This document shows positions 12,576 to 26,360 of a stretch of DNA of 64,000 nucleotides, in pieces. Origin of the DNA: Eremophila alpestris peregrina (lineage: Eukaryota > Chordata > Aves > Passeriformes > Alaudidae). A program made the translations under genes and the position numbers. The notes under the pieces were generated by a model. The model worked only from the letters and a program-made list of their open reading frames with translations, did no database searches and was not told the DNA's origin. Where the stretch lies: contig WMCF01000012.1 in assembly GCA_009792885.1 (NCBI GenBank), positions 15,289,026 to 15,353,025 of the forward strand, in the 5' to 3' direction. Position 1 is the first letter of the stretch; the number at the start of each line of letters is the position of its first letter.

Positions 12576-14789
12576 AGAATAGTGTTACAGAAGGCACAGA
12601 AGGAGGATAAAGCAAGGTAATCAACAAATTAGCTGGTGCTTGGATTGACCTCTATACACTAGAAGAGGTGAAGTCCAGAAGTGGCGGGAAATCTCCAAAT
12701 GAAAAAGTAGTACCTGATCACAGACGTAGAGAATGTCACAGAAGTAATTCCCTGAAGAGTACCAACCTCTGGTGTCATAGACTTTTCTAATCCCAGTGTC
12801 TGACTTCATAACTTTACTAATGTTTTTTACTGGAAATGCCTGTATGAACCAGCTATGTGACTGGAAATGTGCATAATGACAAGAGAATAAGAGGGAACTT
12901 CAATTTTCTTCTTATGCAGTTCTAGTTTTTGAGACAGTCCAGTTTAATAAGTTTTTCAACTTGATTGCGTTTCACATTCACAGACATTTTTGCTGATGAG
13001 CAGAACAATATTGTGCAATAGAGTAATACCTCCATTCAGAATCTATTGTGAAACAACGAAAGAGTTTCTAATTCAGTTGTGTCTATTTCCTGCTTTTCCC
13101 CCCATTCCAACTTTTTTGGTTTTACAATCAGACAACTGCCATTTATCAAATGCCAAGAAAGTATCTTTGTGAATCCATGGAAAAAGTAATAACTAAGACT
13201 TCAGATCTAAATTTAGTAAGCCACAGTCTGGGGAGAAGGGAACATGAAGCTGAAACACATCAAGAAGATGATGAATTGAACCTAGTCCTCTACCACTCTC
13301 CTCAGAATGCAATCTCTGAATAATTGCATAAAGAGCATTTTACCACTTTGTCAGAAAGAAGCTGTTGCATTTTGTGGAGCTGAAATGCTCTGAGAACAGT
13401 TATATGACCAGGAAAGAGACAAACACCCTCTGGTGCAATTCCAAGTAAACTGAGATGTGATTATTGTACTTTTAGCATTAATATCTTTGGCTCGTACTGA
13501 TTCAGGCACCTTCAGGTTTAGGCAGCAACTCAATAAGGACTTTGAGAATCTAACTGTTAGGTTTAGCTGCTCAAATCCCATACCAGGATCTAAGGCCCTT
13601 TGTAAATCTAGGCCTTGGTCCAATAGCATCTATTGCTGGGAAACAGAGCCATGTCCTTTGTTAGAAATAACAGAGAGGAGAGTTATTGCAAAGGAAAGAT
13701 GCTCTTTTTTTTTTACAGTACACAAGATGTAACGAAAAACAAAAGCATTTTCCAATCAGGTAAATAGAGATTAATCACAATCTTTAGGTGATCTGTTGTG
13801 CATAACTTGCTATTTTCTTAGGCCAACTAAAACAGAAAGGAGAACTCCTCCAATGAGTTTCGCAATCAGCTTAACAGAATAGTCCTTCTCCACATTAGCA
13901 AAATTCTTACAACCTCTGTTGAAACTAGTTTGTTGTTTCTTCAATTTTGTGTGAGTCAGGAACACAAAAAAAATCAGTCTCTAAATAACTCTCAGAAACT
14001 ATTAAAAACAAAGAAAGTTCAGAGAGCAGAGCACTCATATAACAGCCAGACAGAACAAACAGGTAGAATTATTTTTTGAGTGAGGTAAGCCAGATGGAAA
14101 GTTCTTAAAACTTAGCCATATAATTTGGAGGTATTCCCCATAAATTAATTTTTAGTTAAATGAAGTAGAGAAGAAACAGAGAAGCACCTTAATATGATAA
14201 CAAATTGCTACCATTGTATTTATTCTATGTGGTTTTTGTTCTTTTTCAGAAGAGTCCTCCACCCTTCTCTTGTTTACCACTATTCGAGCAATTAAAAGAA
14301 GTATGGCAATAGGTAGAGGTCCAAAGAGATGATGAATGTTATGGCCAACCCTCTTTCTACCTTTTATCTGAGTTCCCCAGCCCCCAAGACCCAAATGACT
14401 AAATAACCATTTCCAGTGCATTTGAAAAAGTGTTCATTAGAATTTCTTTGCTGGGATTAATAACCTGGGATCTAAAAAAGCTTTAACATTCAGCTGCATT
14501 TTTGAAATAAGATTTGAAAATATGTTGTGTTCATGAGCTTAAAAAACACCTGCATACTTTTACATAAACAGGAACACTTCAAAAAGTCTGAGATTGGATA
14601 TAATAAAGAGATCCTAGAGAGTAACCTCCTAAAACTAAATAAGCCTCTTTACGGGTTTTTTATCTTCTTTATTCTGCCAGAGTCAGCACTAAATGCCCAA
14701 GGTGTCGTTTCTGGTTCAGACTCAGATGTTTAATTCTTTTCTGTATTACAGACCATGAGTTCTACAGCACTTTAGGTTAACATGCTAAA
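12576..14789. other. Non-coding stretch, nothing recognised
   Basis: No open frame above about 95 codons has coding character, and no repeat family is recognisable. The part just after 12575 might be a decayed continuation of the CR1 fragment, but I cannot translate it convincingly. Confidence 0.5.
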
Positions 14790-15220
14790 ATGGAGCCATA
14801 TCTCTCTCTCTACAAGGCCTTTTAAGGATAAACCGTCCAGTTAAGACATGACACCTATATTATTTTTACTTTTAACCCAATAACCAACCACCCATGGCCC
14901 ACAGTGGGGACTCTTCCGTCCAGTTACTAAGTACCACCTAGACCCATGGAGAAGAAGGTGAAAAAGAAGGACTAACCTCTGCCCTAAAACCTCTGACTTG
15001 CTTTATATGTATATTACTATATCCTAAAACCTTAAACTCTAACCATGTGATATTACACTCTTCTATTCTAACTACAGACCCATAATCCCAGACCCCCAGT
15101 TCTATCATTCAGTGTTGGAAGCCTTCTCCACGGCCTCAGGTCAAATCCAGTGTTTTATTGGGGGTTAGTGACTGTCAGCACAGAAAGTCTAAAATTCTCA
15201 GTGACAAGAATTCCAACAGC
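14790..15220 (+). mobile_element. Possible LTR-derived repeat
   Basis: This block resembles, from memory of songbird genomes, a dispersed LTR-type sequence. Markers are the stretches around 14817-14900 (TTTTAAGGATAAACCGTCCA), 15070-15100 (CCCATAATCCCAGACCCCCA) and 15110-15170 (TTGGAAGCCTTCTCCACGGC). I did not find clear TG/CA ends or a target duplication, so boundaries and strand are provisional. No coding sequence is attached. Confidence 0.35.
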
Positions 15221-18200
15221 CTGCCACAATAGGACACCAACCCAGAAAGCTGAAGTTCAATGGGATTAATCTTTCTCACTTGCTTCTGGTCTCATTGAAC
15301 AGAGGATACAAAAGGTGTGGGGTTTTTTCTATCCTCCTGTGAACAACAGAAATACCCTTCTACCAAACTTACTAAAATACCTTTTACAGGTATTTATTTA
15401 GATTCCTATTATTTCTGAGAAAATTATCTTTTTCACTGCTTCAAAATCATAAATTTTATCCAAAATATTTCCAATTTCAAGATAGAACTATTCCTTTGGA
15501 AATAAATAGCTTCTGTATATACTCCTAATTTTTTCTCCTTGAGAAATAAATTTACTGCATGAATAGAGACAGAGAAGTACAGACTCTTTCAATGAACACC
15601 ATACCAGGACTAAAAATTCTCCTCTATTTTTAAACATTTTGGAAAATTACTTCTTTGAGGTGCTCTTTTTCAAAAACTTGTGCAGTAATTCTGTCCTGAA
15701 GATCTTTCTTTCCTCAATTTTAACAGACTTTAGATAAAATAGAAAAAATGTAGGTAGTGCTGTGTTAGTCAAACGGCATAAATTGTTTAAATAAAATCTT
15801 TAAGGAAATTGTTTTTAAACAGTTGTGCTAGCTGATAAACTTCATAGACTTTGTCCTGTTTCACTTGCCCTATCCAGAACTCCCCTTCTGCAAACCACAC
15901 TGTGATCTTTCTTTCTCTGAAGTTAAAATGCACCTTTCATTTGGAAAAGAGAAAATTTTTTAAGCAAATCAAATTTTAAAATTAAATCAGTAATTTTAAC
16001 AGAAACTTTTTTTTACATTTTTTATTAAATTATATATTATATCTTTAAATCTGGAAATGTTGGACATGTACACTTGTGAGCACATTCCTGATATTTGCAC
16101 CCAGATACTTGCCAAGTCTCTTAAAGTCAAAAAGTGCCTTTTGCTCTTTCTGGAATTTGCAAATAGTAGGCATTTGTCATGTCTTATTACTCTCCACCTC
16201 CACTGAGCTGTCATGCTGAAAAAGAAAACATATTAAAAGATGCATCTGTGCAAGTTAACTTTAAAACAACTTCTAAGCCCACAGTTATGAAAATGGAAAA
16301 TACATTTTTCTGTAAAGAAATCTGCAAGTTAGCTAATCAAGCTTTAGCCTCGGAAGTTCAGGCTGGTGCCACTAAGGGCTTTTAACACTGCACACACAAA
16401 ACCAGCCTGCAAAAATAATCATAGTGTGACTCCTTTTCACTTTGCCCAGCTGCATGTTCAGGGCGGTACTCCAGACTCCAGCACAGGGTAGAAATACTCA
16501 AGCCAGCTTTAAATACACTGATTCAGGCATCCAAATCATACTAGGCTCAGCAGCACTATGCTTGGTAAAATCTAATTTACACAGGTAGAAAGAAGGCAGC
16601 CAAGGCCATTTTTATAGTTCCAGACTTTTCCCCTTCTTTTTGATGATCGCCGTCATTATTTATTGCCTTTTTTAAAGAGACATCAGTACAACTAGGAGGT
16701 CTTTTCTTCTCCATCCATTGGACAGCTGGAATAAAACATGCTGAAGTTTGTGGACAACAGCTTTTAAGTCTGTTCTTCCATATCTTAAACTTGAAGCTCA
16801 TTTTTCATTTTTAGGTCAAATTGCTGAAGCTGATTCATACCTAATTTCAAAACAAGGATGAAGGCCCTGGTTTCGTTGGTTGTGCAGGGACTCTTCTCAC
16901 ATCAATTTAGACAGCTCAGAGTTATGCCACCAGCTCTGGGCCTACTGCTGAGGGTGCCTTTTACAAGCCACTATAGAAGTGCCAGCACTTCTGGGCACTT
17001 CATGCCTGCCATCTGACTCAGGGGGAGGTAAATCAGCACCTGCAGCTGGTGAGAAAATGAGCCTGGGGTGATCCTTTCAGAGGAAGATCCTGTTCTGCAG
17101 AGGATGCAGATTTCCCCCTGAATGCAGGCAGTGTGGCAGTAGGCTGTTTCACCACGGGGAAAGGAGGGGCTGGCCCACCATGGCAGAAACGAGAAGCTTT
17201 TGAGAAGGAATGAAAACCAAAGATTACTGAAAGCTGCAAGATGGGTTGAGATAGTAAAATCCAAGCACTGCTGCTGTTTTTGTCTAATTCACCCAGCAAA
17301 TATGGCCTTGGCACATTTCGGTTGTGACTTACCTTTCCTTTGCAATGAAACCAGATGCCATTCCCTCACTGAACAAAGTCATTTTAACGGAAAATAAAAG
17401 AAAAAAATAGTAAAAAATTTATTCATTTCCCACCCACGCCCCTCAATTTGCCATCTGACCATGTGTTTTAAATGTTTAGAAGCTTGAAACAGTAAATGTC
17501 AGGAATCAGGCTTTTCATATGTTTATACTGGAGGCAAATCCCAGTGCTTCCAAATACCATGTCCGATTTCAGGTTGCAAGTATAAAGAACCTGACTGTTA
17601 ATTGAGGTTTTCACTTTATTTAAAGGGCTGTGTGACTACAAATACACCATTTCAGCATACATTATTTTATCAAACTGAATTAGAAAGTTGTTGTGATCTT
17701 AAAAGAAAAAGCACTCAGAGAGAACACTGATGTCACATTGATGTGGTTTAAATTTTTAAGAAATCTAATACAGTACAAAAAATTTCTTTATGAGGGGTTT
17801 TTGTGTTTAGGGTTTTTTTCACCAGACACCTGCTTCCAAGCATATGGATTAATATATTCAAGATGTACCTTTATATGCATTTGAGGACATTGAAAAGATG
17901 ACACTGGTCATTGAATGAATGGCTGAGATTGGTCATGATGAAATTGGTTTTCTTATGGCACAGGTAATATTCAGAAGCTGATTCACTTATAGCCAACATC
18001 AAAGCCAATCAACAAGGCCACTGCCAGTCCTTATGAGCTGTCACCTGAAGTCACTAGGCTGATGGCAGGTTACACCAGGGTCTGTAATCTTGTTCTGAGC
18101 ACAAAAACCAAAGTGGTGACGCCTGTTTCATGTCTAACTTTCATTATTTCTTATTTATTGCCAGAATTGAAAGATATTCATGTATCAGATCATGTATCAA

Positions 18201-20495
18201 AAAATCTGATCGCTATTTGCATAAGCACACTTTTTAATGTGCTGGCATTTCATGTCAATACTACCAATTCCCATGCTAATTGCCCAAAACCTTTAGGCTG
18301 AGTTGCCTTTTGGCACCTAATAGGCATTTTTATTTACCACATTCTTTCTCATTAAATAATTCAGATTGTTATATTATTTAAAACAGTTTAAGCATGCTTT
18401 GGAAAGGATCATTATGAACTATAAAGATATGCATGTATCAGCTTTCCATAAAGAACTGGAAGACTAATTTCAGTTTTAGGGTAAAATCCATAAGAAATAG
18501 ATTACTCACAATAAACTGAGAATTAATAATACTGATTCCTAAAATATCAATAGCGTGAATAACTGTGTCTTAGTTGAATTGTACTCATCATGGTTTTTCA
18601 GCAAGTCACCACCATTTAACATGCAGATATAGGCAGAACAAGCATACAAATCTGTTTGCCTTCAGATGGAATGCTGTGGCTATAAAGTGGTTGGGGAGTA
18701 ATTCTTTAAAGAGAGGAATCATCTTTCTATTGTGTCCAGACTAAAAGGCCTTAGATTATGTCTGGAGATTCCAGGCATCACCACAGAAATACCAATAATA
18801 TCACTGCTTTTGGTTCTGTGTCTGCTAAATCCAATACTTCCGGCCTGATAAAAGTTATAGTTTATAACAGTGGTAAAAGTTTACTTGCAAAATGGTTGTA
18901 ATGCATTTTTCCTTATCTTACCTGTGAGGAAGGTTGCTCCTACATTTCTGTGGGAAAAAAATTACCCCTCACTTTAAGAACCCAAACTGCAGTACTTATC
19001 ATCCATTCCCTCTTGTGTTTCTGACAGGAGACAAATAAACTTCATGTAGATCATTTCAACCAAATCATTTGTTTTCCAATTTTTCACTGAACACAGATGG
19101 ATTTAGCCCATGGCTGTCCATGGGTAAGGATTATGCCAGCAGTTTTAACCTCCAGACCTATCAACACCAGGAGAGGTGAGCAGCAATCTACAGGGATGAA
19201 ATGAAGAGTCACACATGCTTTCTGCCGTCTCATGATCCCACACTGGAAACACATTGCAAACAAGTGAATGGTACCACTGTTGACATGTAAGACATGCAGT
19301 GATGCCTCTTAACAGGAGAGAAGACCCCATTCCACATGCCCCAAGGACCCTCTGCTCGCTGGCACATCTGCTCCTGCTCATGGAACCCCAGAAAGGATGA
19401 AACAGGAGACAAGTTGTGTGTGCACTCTCCAAACAGAGACAATGCTATTCACCATGGCAGGCACTGCTTCCAAATCAAAGAACATTTGTTCTGAGCTCCA
19501 CTCGATGTCAGAACATACAGTGTTCCTTCAGTCCAGCTCACTCATCCTTAAGCAGAGGGTTTAGGGCTTATGTCTAAGCAAGTTATTTACATGAAGGAGT
19601 AGGGTGAGGGTCAGGTTCAACAAGTGGCATTAGAATACGTAGTACAAGACTACCACAAGATTGAATAAATCCAAACATTACCATATTTTCTGGGAAGAAA
19701 ATAAACACCACCCAAGAGAAAAAGTGGTCAGAAATCAGAGACGTGTCTGACCTGAGCTGTACATACCACAGTGTTGCTGCTCAGGTTGACATTCCCACTG
19801 AATCACTGGCCAGAACAACACTGCTGCTGGGTTCAGTCGCTGCACTGCGAGCCCAACTGTTAAATACTGGGAACACAAACAATAACCTTTCTAACTGAGA
19901 CAGTTTTTTAGCTTTATTCCCACCCAACTTTCCTATCTGCCCTTTCACTTTATTATTTAAGGATCTATTACCATGGGTTTGTACAGCAATTTAATCATAC
20001 AAGGCCCAATCTTTTGAGGTGCTGAATACCTTCAGCTAGCGCCACACATCACCAGAGGAATGTTTTGTCTTTGGCTGCATTTTCAGCCTGGCTGTTTCCC
20101 CTGTCTTTTCCACACAGTGGTGCTACATGATCCATGTAAAGGGTAATGTCAGTGTTCTTTGTATGCCTGATACACAGAACTTTTAAAAAAATTAATTTAG
20201 GAAAGTGATTATTTTAAGAAGTATTGAAGCATGTTTCCAAGTTTACAAGCAGAGAGTATTTTCATTGACTTCAGGGGAACTATTCATGTGTTTGATTTTC
20301 TTAATTAAGAAGGATCTTTTAACTATGGCATGTTGTTTGCACAGCAGCAAATAGATGTAATGCAGATCAAGATTTGCTGGGGGAGGGCACCTATCCACCT
20401 CAATCCTGCCAGTCAGACGCCAACATCTGTAATGGATGCCTGGAACAGTGTATTCACAAAGGCATTCCAGATACTCCAGCCAGTGAGTCATCTTT
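15221..20495. other. Non-coding stretch, mostly unique
   Basis: AT-rich DNA without recognisable genes or repeats. Frames are all short and unstructured. The part at about 17950-18460 has the look of conserved regulatory DNA and is discussed as a finding. Confidence 0.5.
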
Positions 20496-20499
20496 ATCC

Positions 20500-22405
20500 A
20501 GGGCCCGGCGCAGATGCCTATCCACAAATGCACCATACAAATGCAAATTGTATGGAGAACAAACAGAAAGAACCAGAAACGTGCATGGATGATACCACTG
20601 GCATCACGGAGGCATGGTGGGATGGCTCCTAACACTGAAACATTGGAATGGGAGGTTTCAGGCTTTTTAGGAAAGACAGGCTAGAGGGATGGACAGTGTG
20701 TAGCCCTTTATTGTCAATGATCAGCTGCAGTGTATGGAACTCTGCCCAGAGCTTGCAAGTGAAGTCTGAGGGGAGGAAAGGGCAGGGACAGGAGCTGATA
20801 GAGTGGGGATCTGCTACACTTGGGAGGATGGTGTAGATGAAGCCCTCTGCAGACAGTAGGAGTATCTTCACGCTCACAAGCCCTGATCCTCATATGGGGG
20901 ACTTCAACCACCCTGACATCTGTTGAAGGGACAACATGGCAATGCACAGGCAGCCCAGGAAGTTCCTTGAATGTGTCAACCACACCTTCCTTACACGAGT
21001 GATTGAGGAGCCAGCAAGGAGAGGTGCCAGGCTGCCCCTGTGCTCTGTACCAACAGAGAGGAGGCAGTGAGGGATGCAGTGCTCCAAGGCAGCCTTGGCT
21101 GGAGTAACCATGAGATAGTGGAGTTGGAGATCCTCAGGGCAGTGCGGAGAGCACTGACAGCTCACCTCCCTGGACATGAGGAGAGCAGACTTTGGCCTCC
21201 TCAAAGATCTTCATGGTAGAGTCCCATGGCAAAAAGCCCTGGAGGACAGAGGGGCCCAAGAATGCTGGCTGAATTTCAAGAACCACCTCCTCCAAGTTTG
21301 GGAGCAATGCCTCCTGACAAGGATGAAATTGGGCAAGAATGCTGAAATTGGGTATGAATGCCAGGAGGCCTCCATGGGTGCATAATGAACTGAGCAAAGT
21401 CAGAATGAAAAGAAGCTGCTTTCAGGGGTTGGAAATGAAAACATGTAGCCTGTGAGAAATACAGGGAAATTGTTTGGGAAGCTAGAGATAAGGTTATTCA
21501 GTATCTTTGCTGGTGACATGGACAGAAGAATTGAGGGCACCTGTCACAGATTCACTGATGTTACCAAGCTCTGGTGTGGTCAATATACTGGAGGGCAGAG
21601 TTGCCATCCAGAGGGACATGAACAGGCTTGAGGTGGGTCTGTGCAAACCTCATGATCCAGCAAGGCCAAGTGCAAGGCCTACACCTGGGTCATGGCAATC
21701 CCTGGCACAGATACAGGCTGGGAGGAGAAGTGATTGACAGCAGCCCTGGGGAGAAAGCCTGGGGGTGATGGCTGTGGAAAACTTCACCATGAGCCAGCAG
21801 TGAGTGCTCACTGTCCAGAAAGCCAAATGTATCCTGGGCTGCATCCAAAGGAGTGTGGTCAGCAGGTTGAGGGAAGTTACTCGCCCCCTCTACTCTGCTC
21901 CCACCTGGAGTCCAGTTCTGGCACCCCCAACATAAGGACATGGAAGTGCTGGAGCAAGTCCAGAGAAGGTTGGTGATCAGACTGGAACAGCTCCCTAACA
22001 AAGGTGGGCTGAGAAGGTTGGGCCTGTGCAACCTGGAGAAGAGAAGGTTGTGTGGAGGCCTCATAGGAACCCTCTAGTATCTGAAGGGGGGCCACACAGA
22101 AGCTGGAGGGGGACATTTTTTCAGGAACTGTAGTGATGGGACAGGAAGTAGTGGGTGCAAATTTAAAGAAGGGAAATTTAAGATGGATGTTAGGAAGAAA
22201 TTCTTCCCTGTGAGGGGACTAAGACACTGCAATATGTGGTACAGGGAGGTTATGGATGACCAGCCCTGTGGATAAGGCCTTAAACAACCTGGTCTAGAGG
22301 GAGGTGCCCCTGCCATGGCAGGGGAGATTTGGACTACATTATCTCTAAGGTTCATTCCAGGCCCTGACCATTCTGTGAGTCTAAGATTCTCTAAGTCCCT
22401 GTCCA
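20500..22405 (+). mobile_element. CR1 LINE, internally deleted, old
   Basis: A forward CR1 spans the ORF2 endonuclease to the 3' end. Translated landmarks in order are CLSTNAPYKC (20515), GITEAWWDGS and GGFRLFRKDRLEG (20600-20690), NHEIVELEILRAVRRAL (21110), RADFGLLKDLHGRVPWQKAL, QECWLNFKNHLLQ (21180-21300), then FWHPQHKDMEVLEQVQRRL (21925) and the 3' UTR ending near 22405. Many stops and shifts are present. Between about 21390 and 21520 the sequence jumps from the linker before the reverse transcriptase to a position after its core, so the catalytic RT has been deleted. Confidence 0.9.
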
Positions 22406-25400
22406 TAAGAATTAATAACCTGGAACACGACTACCTGTATGGAGAACTGTAACAGATCTTTAGGAGCTTTGTGCGTTTTAGATTTTTCAGGGACAGAGGT
22501 CACTCCATTAGATCTATCAGTAACAGAAAACAATATACATGTTAGATTCTGAATCTATTTTTAATAAAGAAATGTCACTTTTCCCAAATTTTAACACTTG
22601 CATTATACAGCTGCCTTCATTAGCTTTCTATTTCCAGTTTGAAAAGGAAGCACCAGTCTCCAGTTTTGTACAAGAAAATTTTCCACTGACTTTGGGAGTC
22701 TGATTTTGCACATAAGAATTTTGTACAAGATAATTTCTTAAGGTCTCACGAAAAGCTGGAAAATTAATACCTGGACACACATGCTAAAATCTGTGAATGT
22801 GAACAGTGTCTGCACCTAGTTCATATCTCCCCTTCACAACATGAAGAACCAAAACTGATCATTATTAAAATCACTATTGTGAGATTGTCTGTCTATTGGA
22901 GTGTTCTGGTCTCAGGTTCAGGGAAATGTCAAGCTACTCTTTAATTAAAATAAATGAATTGTGTTTTTCTAGCCTGTACGAAATACCAAATGCCCATATG
23001 GGTATCATAGCAGTGTTTTATCACTAACTAATTGCAGTGTCTGAAATCTGAAAAAAAAAAAAGAAGAACAAAAAGGTCAAAAATCTTCCAGATTAATTTT
23101 TGAAATGGACATTAATTTTCCTGGCTACAGTTAAGAAAACAAAATTTAACATTTACCAAGTCACTGACAAAATACAGCTTAGCACAGAATCAGATTTTCC
23201 ATGAATATTTGCGAAAGGTGATTGATGGTTTATGTTATTACTGTAGGCAGTAGCTAAATAGTTGAAAAAATAAACCTTACTAAGAAACAACATAGAATAT
23301 TTATCTCTAGTGTGAAGAGGTTATGAATTTTCAGATGAAAGTAGTCTGTGTGTGGAATGAGTAGATCATGTCAATTGGATTTAAATGTTTTAACTGAGTG
23401 GCTGTGCACAACATCTAAAAACTATCTAAAACTGTTGCAGAGCAGAATGAGCTAAACTACATCAACAGTACACTTGAATCACTAAAGATTGTACAGCAAG
23501 AGCTGTGAGGAAAAGTTGTGAAAAAAACCTGTAGAAATGGGGTAAGATACATAAAGAAAGAACTGCAAAAACTGTGTCCCCTTCCCAAAGAACAAAGCAA
23601 CCCACTGTGATAAGTAATTGGGCAAAAAAAAAGTATATACATTATGGCCTGCTATATACTAAATTGCACATAGAACAACTAGAAATTGTTGTGCAGAAGC
23701 TAAAACAATATATATATATCTATCTGTGCCTTTTGTCAATAAAAGTCCTTGCAGCATCACACTGCTTAGTCCATGTTTCTATCACCATTATAAAGCAATT
23801 AACAATTTTTGAAACTAAACTGCTCCTCAAGATTCACAAGCTGCACAAAGACTGGAAATAATAAAATGGCATTGCAAGTACAGGCAGGAAATACTTTAAT
23901 GCACATTCAAAATCCAGAGAGAAAACAAAACGTTACTTGCAGTGAGTTTTATGCAGAAAGAAGTGTACAAATAGTGTATATTTTCACTAAACTATACTCT
24001 TTCCAAAACTGGATTTTACACAAATTTATTTAATTTCAAAAACTACAGGAAAAATTTTGTTAGATTGAACTTTAGTCTACAACATAGCAGGTTGAGAGAT
24101 TTTAATATGAATCAGACTTTCTCCAAAAGACATAAACTCATGAAAATTACTGTACTTTCTCTCCACAAGTAAATGAATTTCACAATCAGAAAAGGCAGAA
24201 ATCTACATCTTATACTATGTAGACAAGGAATAAGATGCAATTTTCCCTGCTGAATGAAGTACACCAGAAATGTGCTCAACTACAGGTTTAACATTCTTGA
24301 GTAAACTCAAAGGTCTTGAAATAGGTACGTCTTTGGAAGCTTTGCAGGGTTGTAATGGAAGGTTAATAAGAATTTTGCAATTTTATTTTCCTTTCTATGT
24401 ATTATGAAATAATAATTATAAATTCATGGTTTATTAGTTTCAAAGTAAATTTCTTTCCACAAACATTCAGCATATAGCACTGTATGCCAGTAAAATTGTT
24501 GTCAGGTATCTCAAAAAATTACTCAGAAGGAACAGAATAACGTGCAGGAGAAAACTCCAAAAGAGACTGGGGTTTTCAGGTCTTAAAAGGAAGCAAGATA
24601 ATAAACACAGAGCTCCTAAACAACTACTCATAACTGAGACTACTCAGCACCTATTTTTCCTGCAGCAGAACCAAACACTGCTCAGCAGTCAAAGCCAGTT
24701 TGAACCCAAATTACACCTTTCAAACCCCACCTTTTTTTCAACTGGTGACTTCAAAAATAGCTTCAACAGTGGGATAAGCCTGAACTACTGCCAGTCTCAG
24801 CATCCTCAAAAACTTTCAGCTGAATTATCTTGAACTATTTCATATAGTAACTCAAAGCTTCCCTTGAGAACATCTCCACAGTATCCATGTGTATAAAGTG
24901 TATTTCTGCAATAAATTTCTGTTCCACTGCCAACCTCTCATCTTTCAGGACTGTTTGCTTGAATTTCACTTCTGAACTGAGGGTGAGAAATCCGTATTTG
25001 AATGCAAATGATGATTTTTTCCAATCTTGCAACCAGATCCAATCTTTGTAAGTTGTTTTGTGATCAGTGTTAAATACTGCTGCTTTTGAAAGAAAATACA
25101 GTGTAGAACTGAAAAACCTACATTTTAATCTACAAAACAGTTTGAAATAACACTGTCAGTCCAGCTGTGTGATTTTTAATGTATATATTTCTGTCTGATT
25201 TTCTTTATAAAATGAGGCTCCACTAAAATGGGCCTTTTTTTTACAATAAATTGAAAATTCCCCTGAAACAATAAATCATCCTCTCCCAAAAAGTTTCAGC
25301 TATAATCAGCAGTGTGGAAGGAGGAGTGTCTCAAGGCTGTTGAAAGGCATGCTGATTATTAAAAAGCCCATCAAGTTTTAAATCATTGCCATAATGGATG

Positions 25401-26082
25401 GGTTTCAGAAGATGCTGTAAATTATTTTGATTGCCCTCATCTCCCATTTCTAACCACCCTACTCTCACTTTCCTAGTAAACAGGGAAAGCAGGAAGCCTG
25501 CTTAATCTGATCTTTTTCTTTGCAAACTTTTATACCATACTTCAAAACCCCAGGAAGGTGATTTCAAAACTTTTCAGCTGTTCAGGAACCCAGACTAACC
25601 CACTGAAATCTACTGACCTCACATATGGAAAATAATCAAGTAGGAACTAGTGTGTACATCCTCTTTGAACTTCCTCTTACACGTTTCAGACTTAAGAAAA
25701 AGGCTGTAAAGGAAAAACATTACTTCCTATAAACATTAAGCTTTACAATACCATTTGCTTTCCGCTCTCAAATTAAACTGGACCCCATATTTTGTTATGA
25801 TTTTAAATTGTCTGCAGTAATAACACCTTCCCTCCTTCTAAAATGTAAAAGCAAGGCATATGCAGGTTCATGATGTTTGGAGTTGTTTAAACCACTTAAG
25901 AAGTCTACAGAAACTGGTCTTCCACAATTGCTTTTGATGCCTTAGAATTTTAGCTTGTATATTTTTCATGTATTTGTAATCCTTTAATTCTTTAGTGTAT
26001 AGCTCTAAAATCCATATCCAGTGCTAGCTACTGTCTTCATATTTTGGTCAGACAAAACAATTGGGAATCAAGGACATCTTAT
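22406..26082. other. Non-coding stretch, nothing recognised
   Basis: AT-rich sequence with short AT repeats (for example TATATATATC near 23711). Frames are below 100 codons and unstructured. No named repeat is visible. Confidence 0.55.
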
Positions 26083-26360
26083 TGTCTCAGGCCCCACGAA
26101 GTGTAAACAAAAGTGAGTTGGAGGGGAGCAAACTTAGGGGATAAAATGACTTCACTACCTGAAGCTGTAATAGGAAGATTAACCCACAATATGCAAATGC
26201 ACCAAACTTACAAAAGTGTGAAAACTCGTGACCCATTGTCCTTTTTGGGGTGTAGCCCCTGGGGGTGCTTCATCTGCCCTAAATGTACCCAAAGGCCCTT
26301 CAATAAATAAACCGGCTTTTTACTCCCTTAACTCTGTCTGGCCTGTTTTAGGTAGCCCCA
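26083..26360 (+). mobile_element. Probable solo LTR of an endogenous retrovirus
   Basis: A 278-base block begins TGTCTCAGG and ends AGCCCCA, so it has TG...CA ends. It contains a decayed TATA-like stretch (TTACAAAAG near 26208) and, 90 bases on, CAATAAATAAA (26301-26311) as a polyadenylation signal. The order promoter-like box, then polyadenylation signal, near the 3' end is typical of an LTR, and the sequence matches my memory of a songbird LTR family. There is no internal retroviral region on either side, hence solo. Flanking bases (CTTAT and GAAAA) do not form a target duplication, so the ends may be off by a few bases. Confidence 0.6.

Noticed and set aside
24835..25032. 65-codon reverse-strand frame that looked exon-like
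   Set aside because: No flanking splice sites of quality and no family resemblance. Ordinary for AT-rich DNA.
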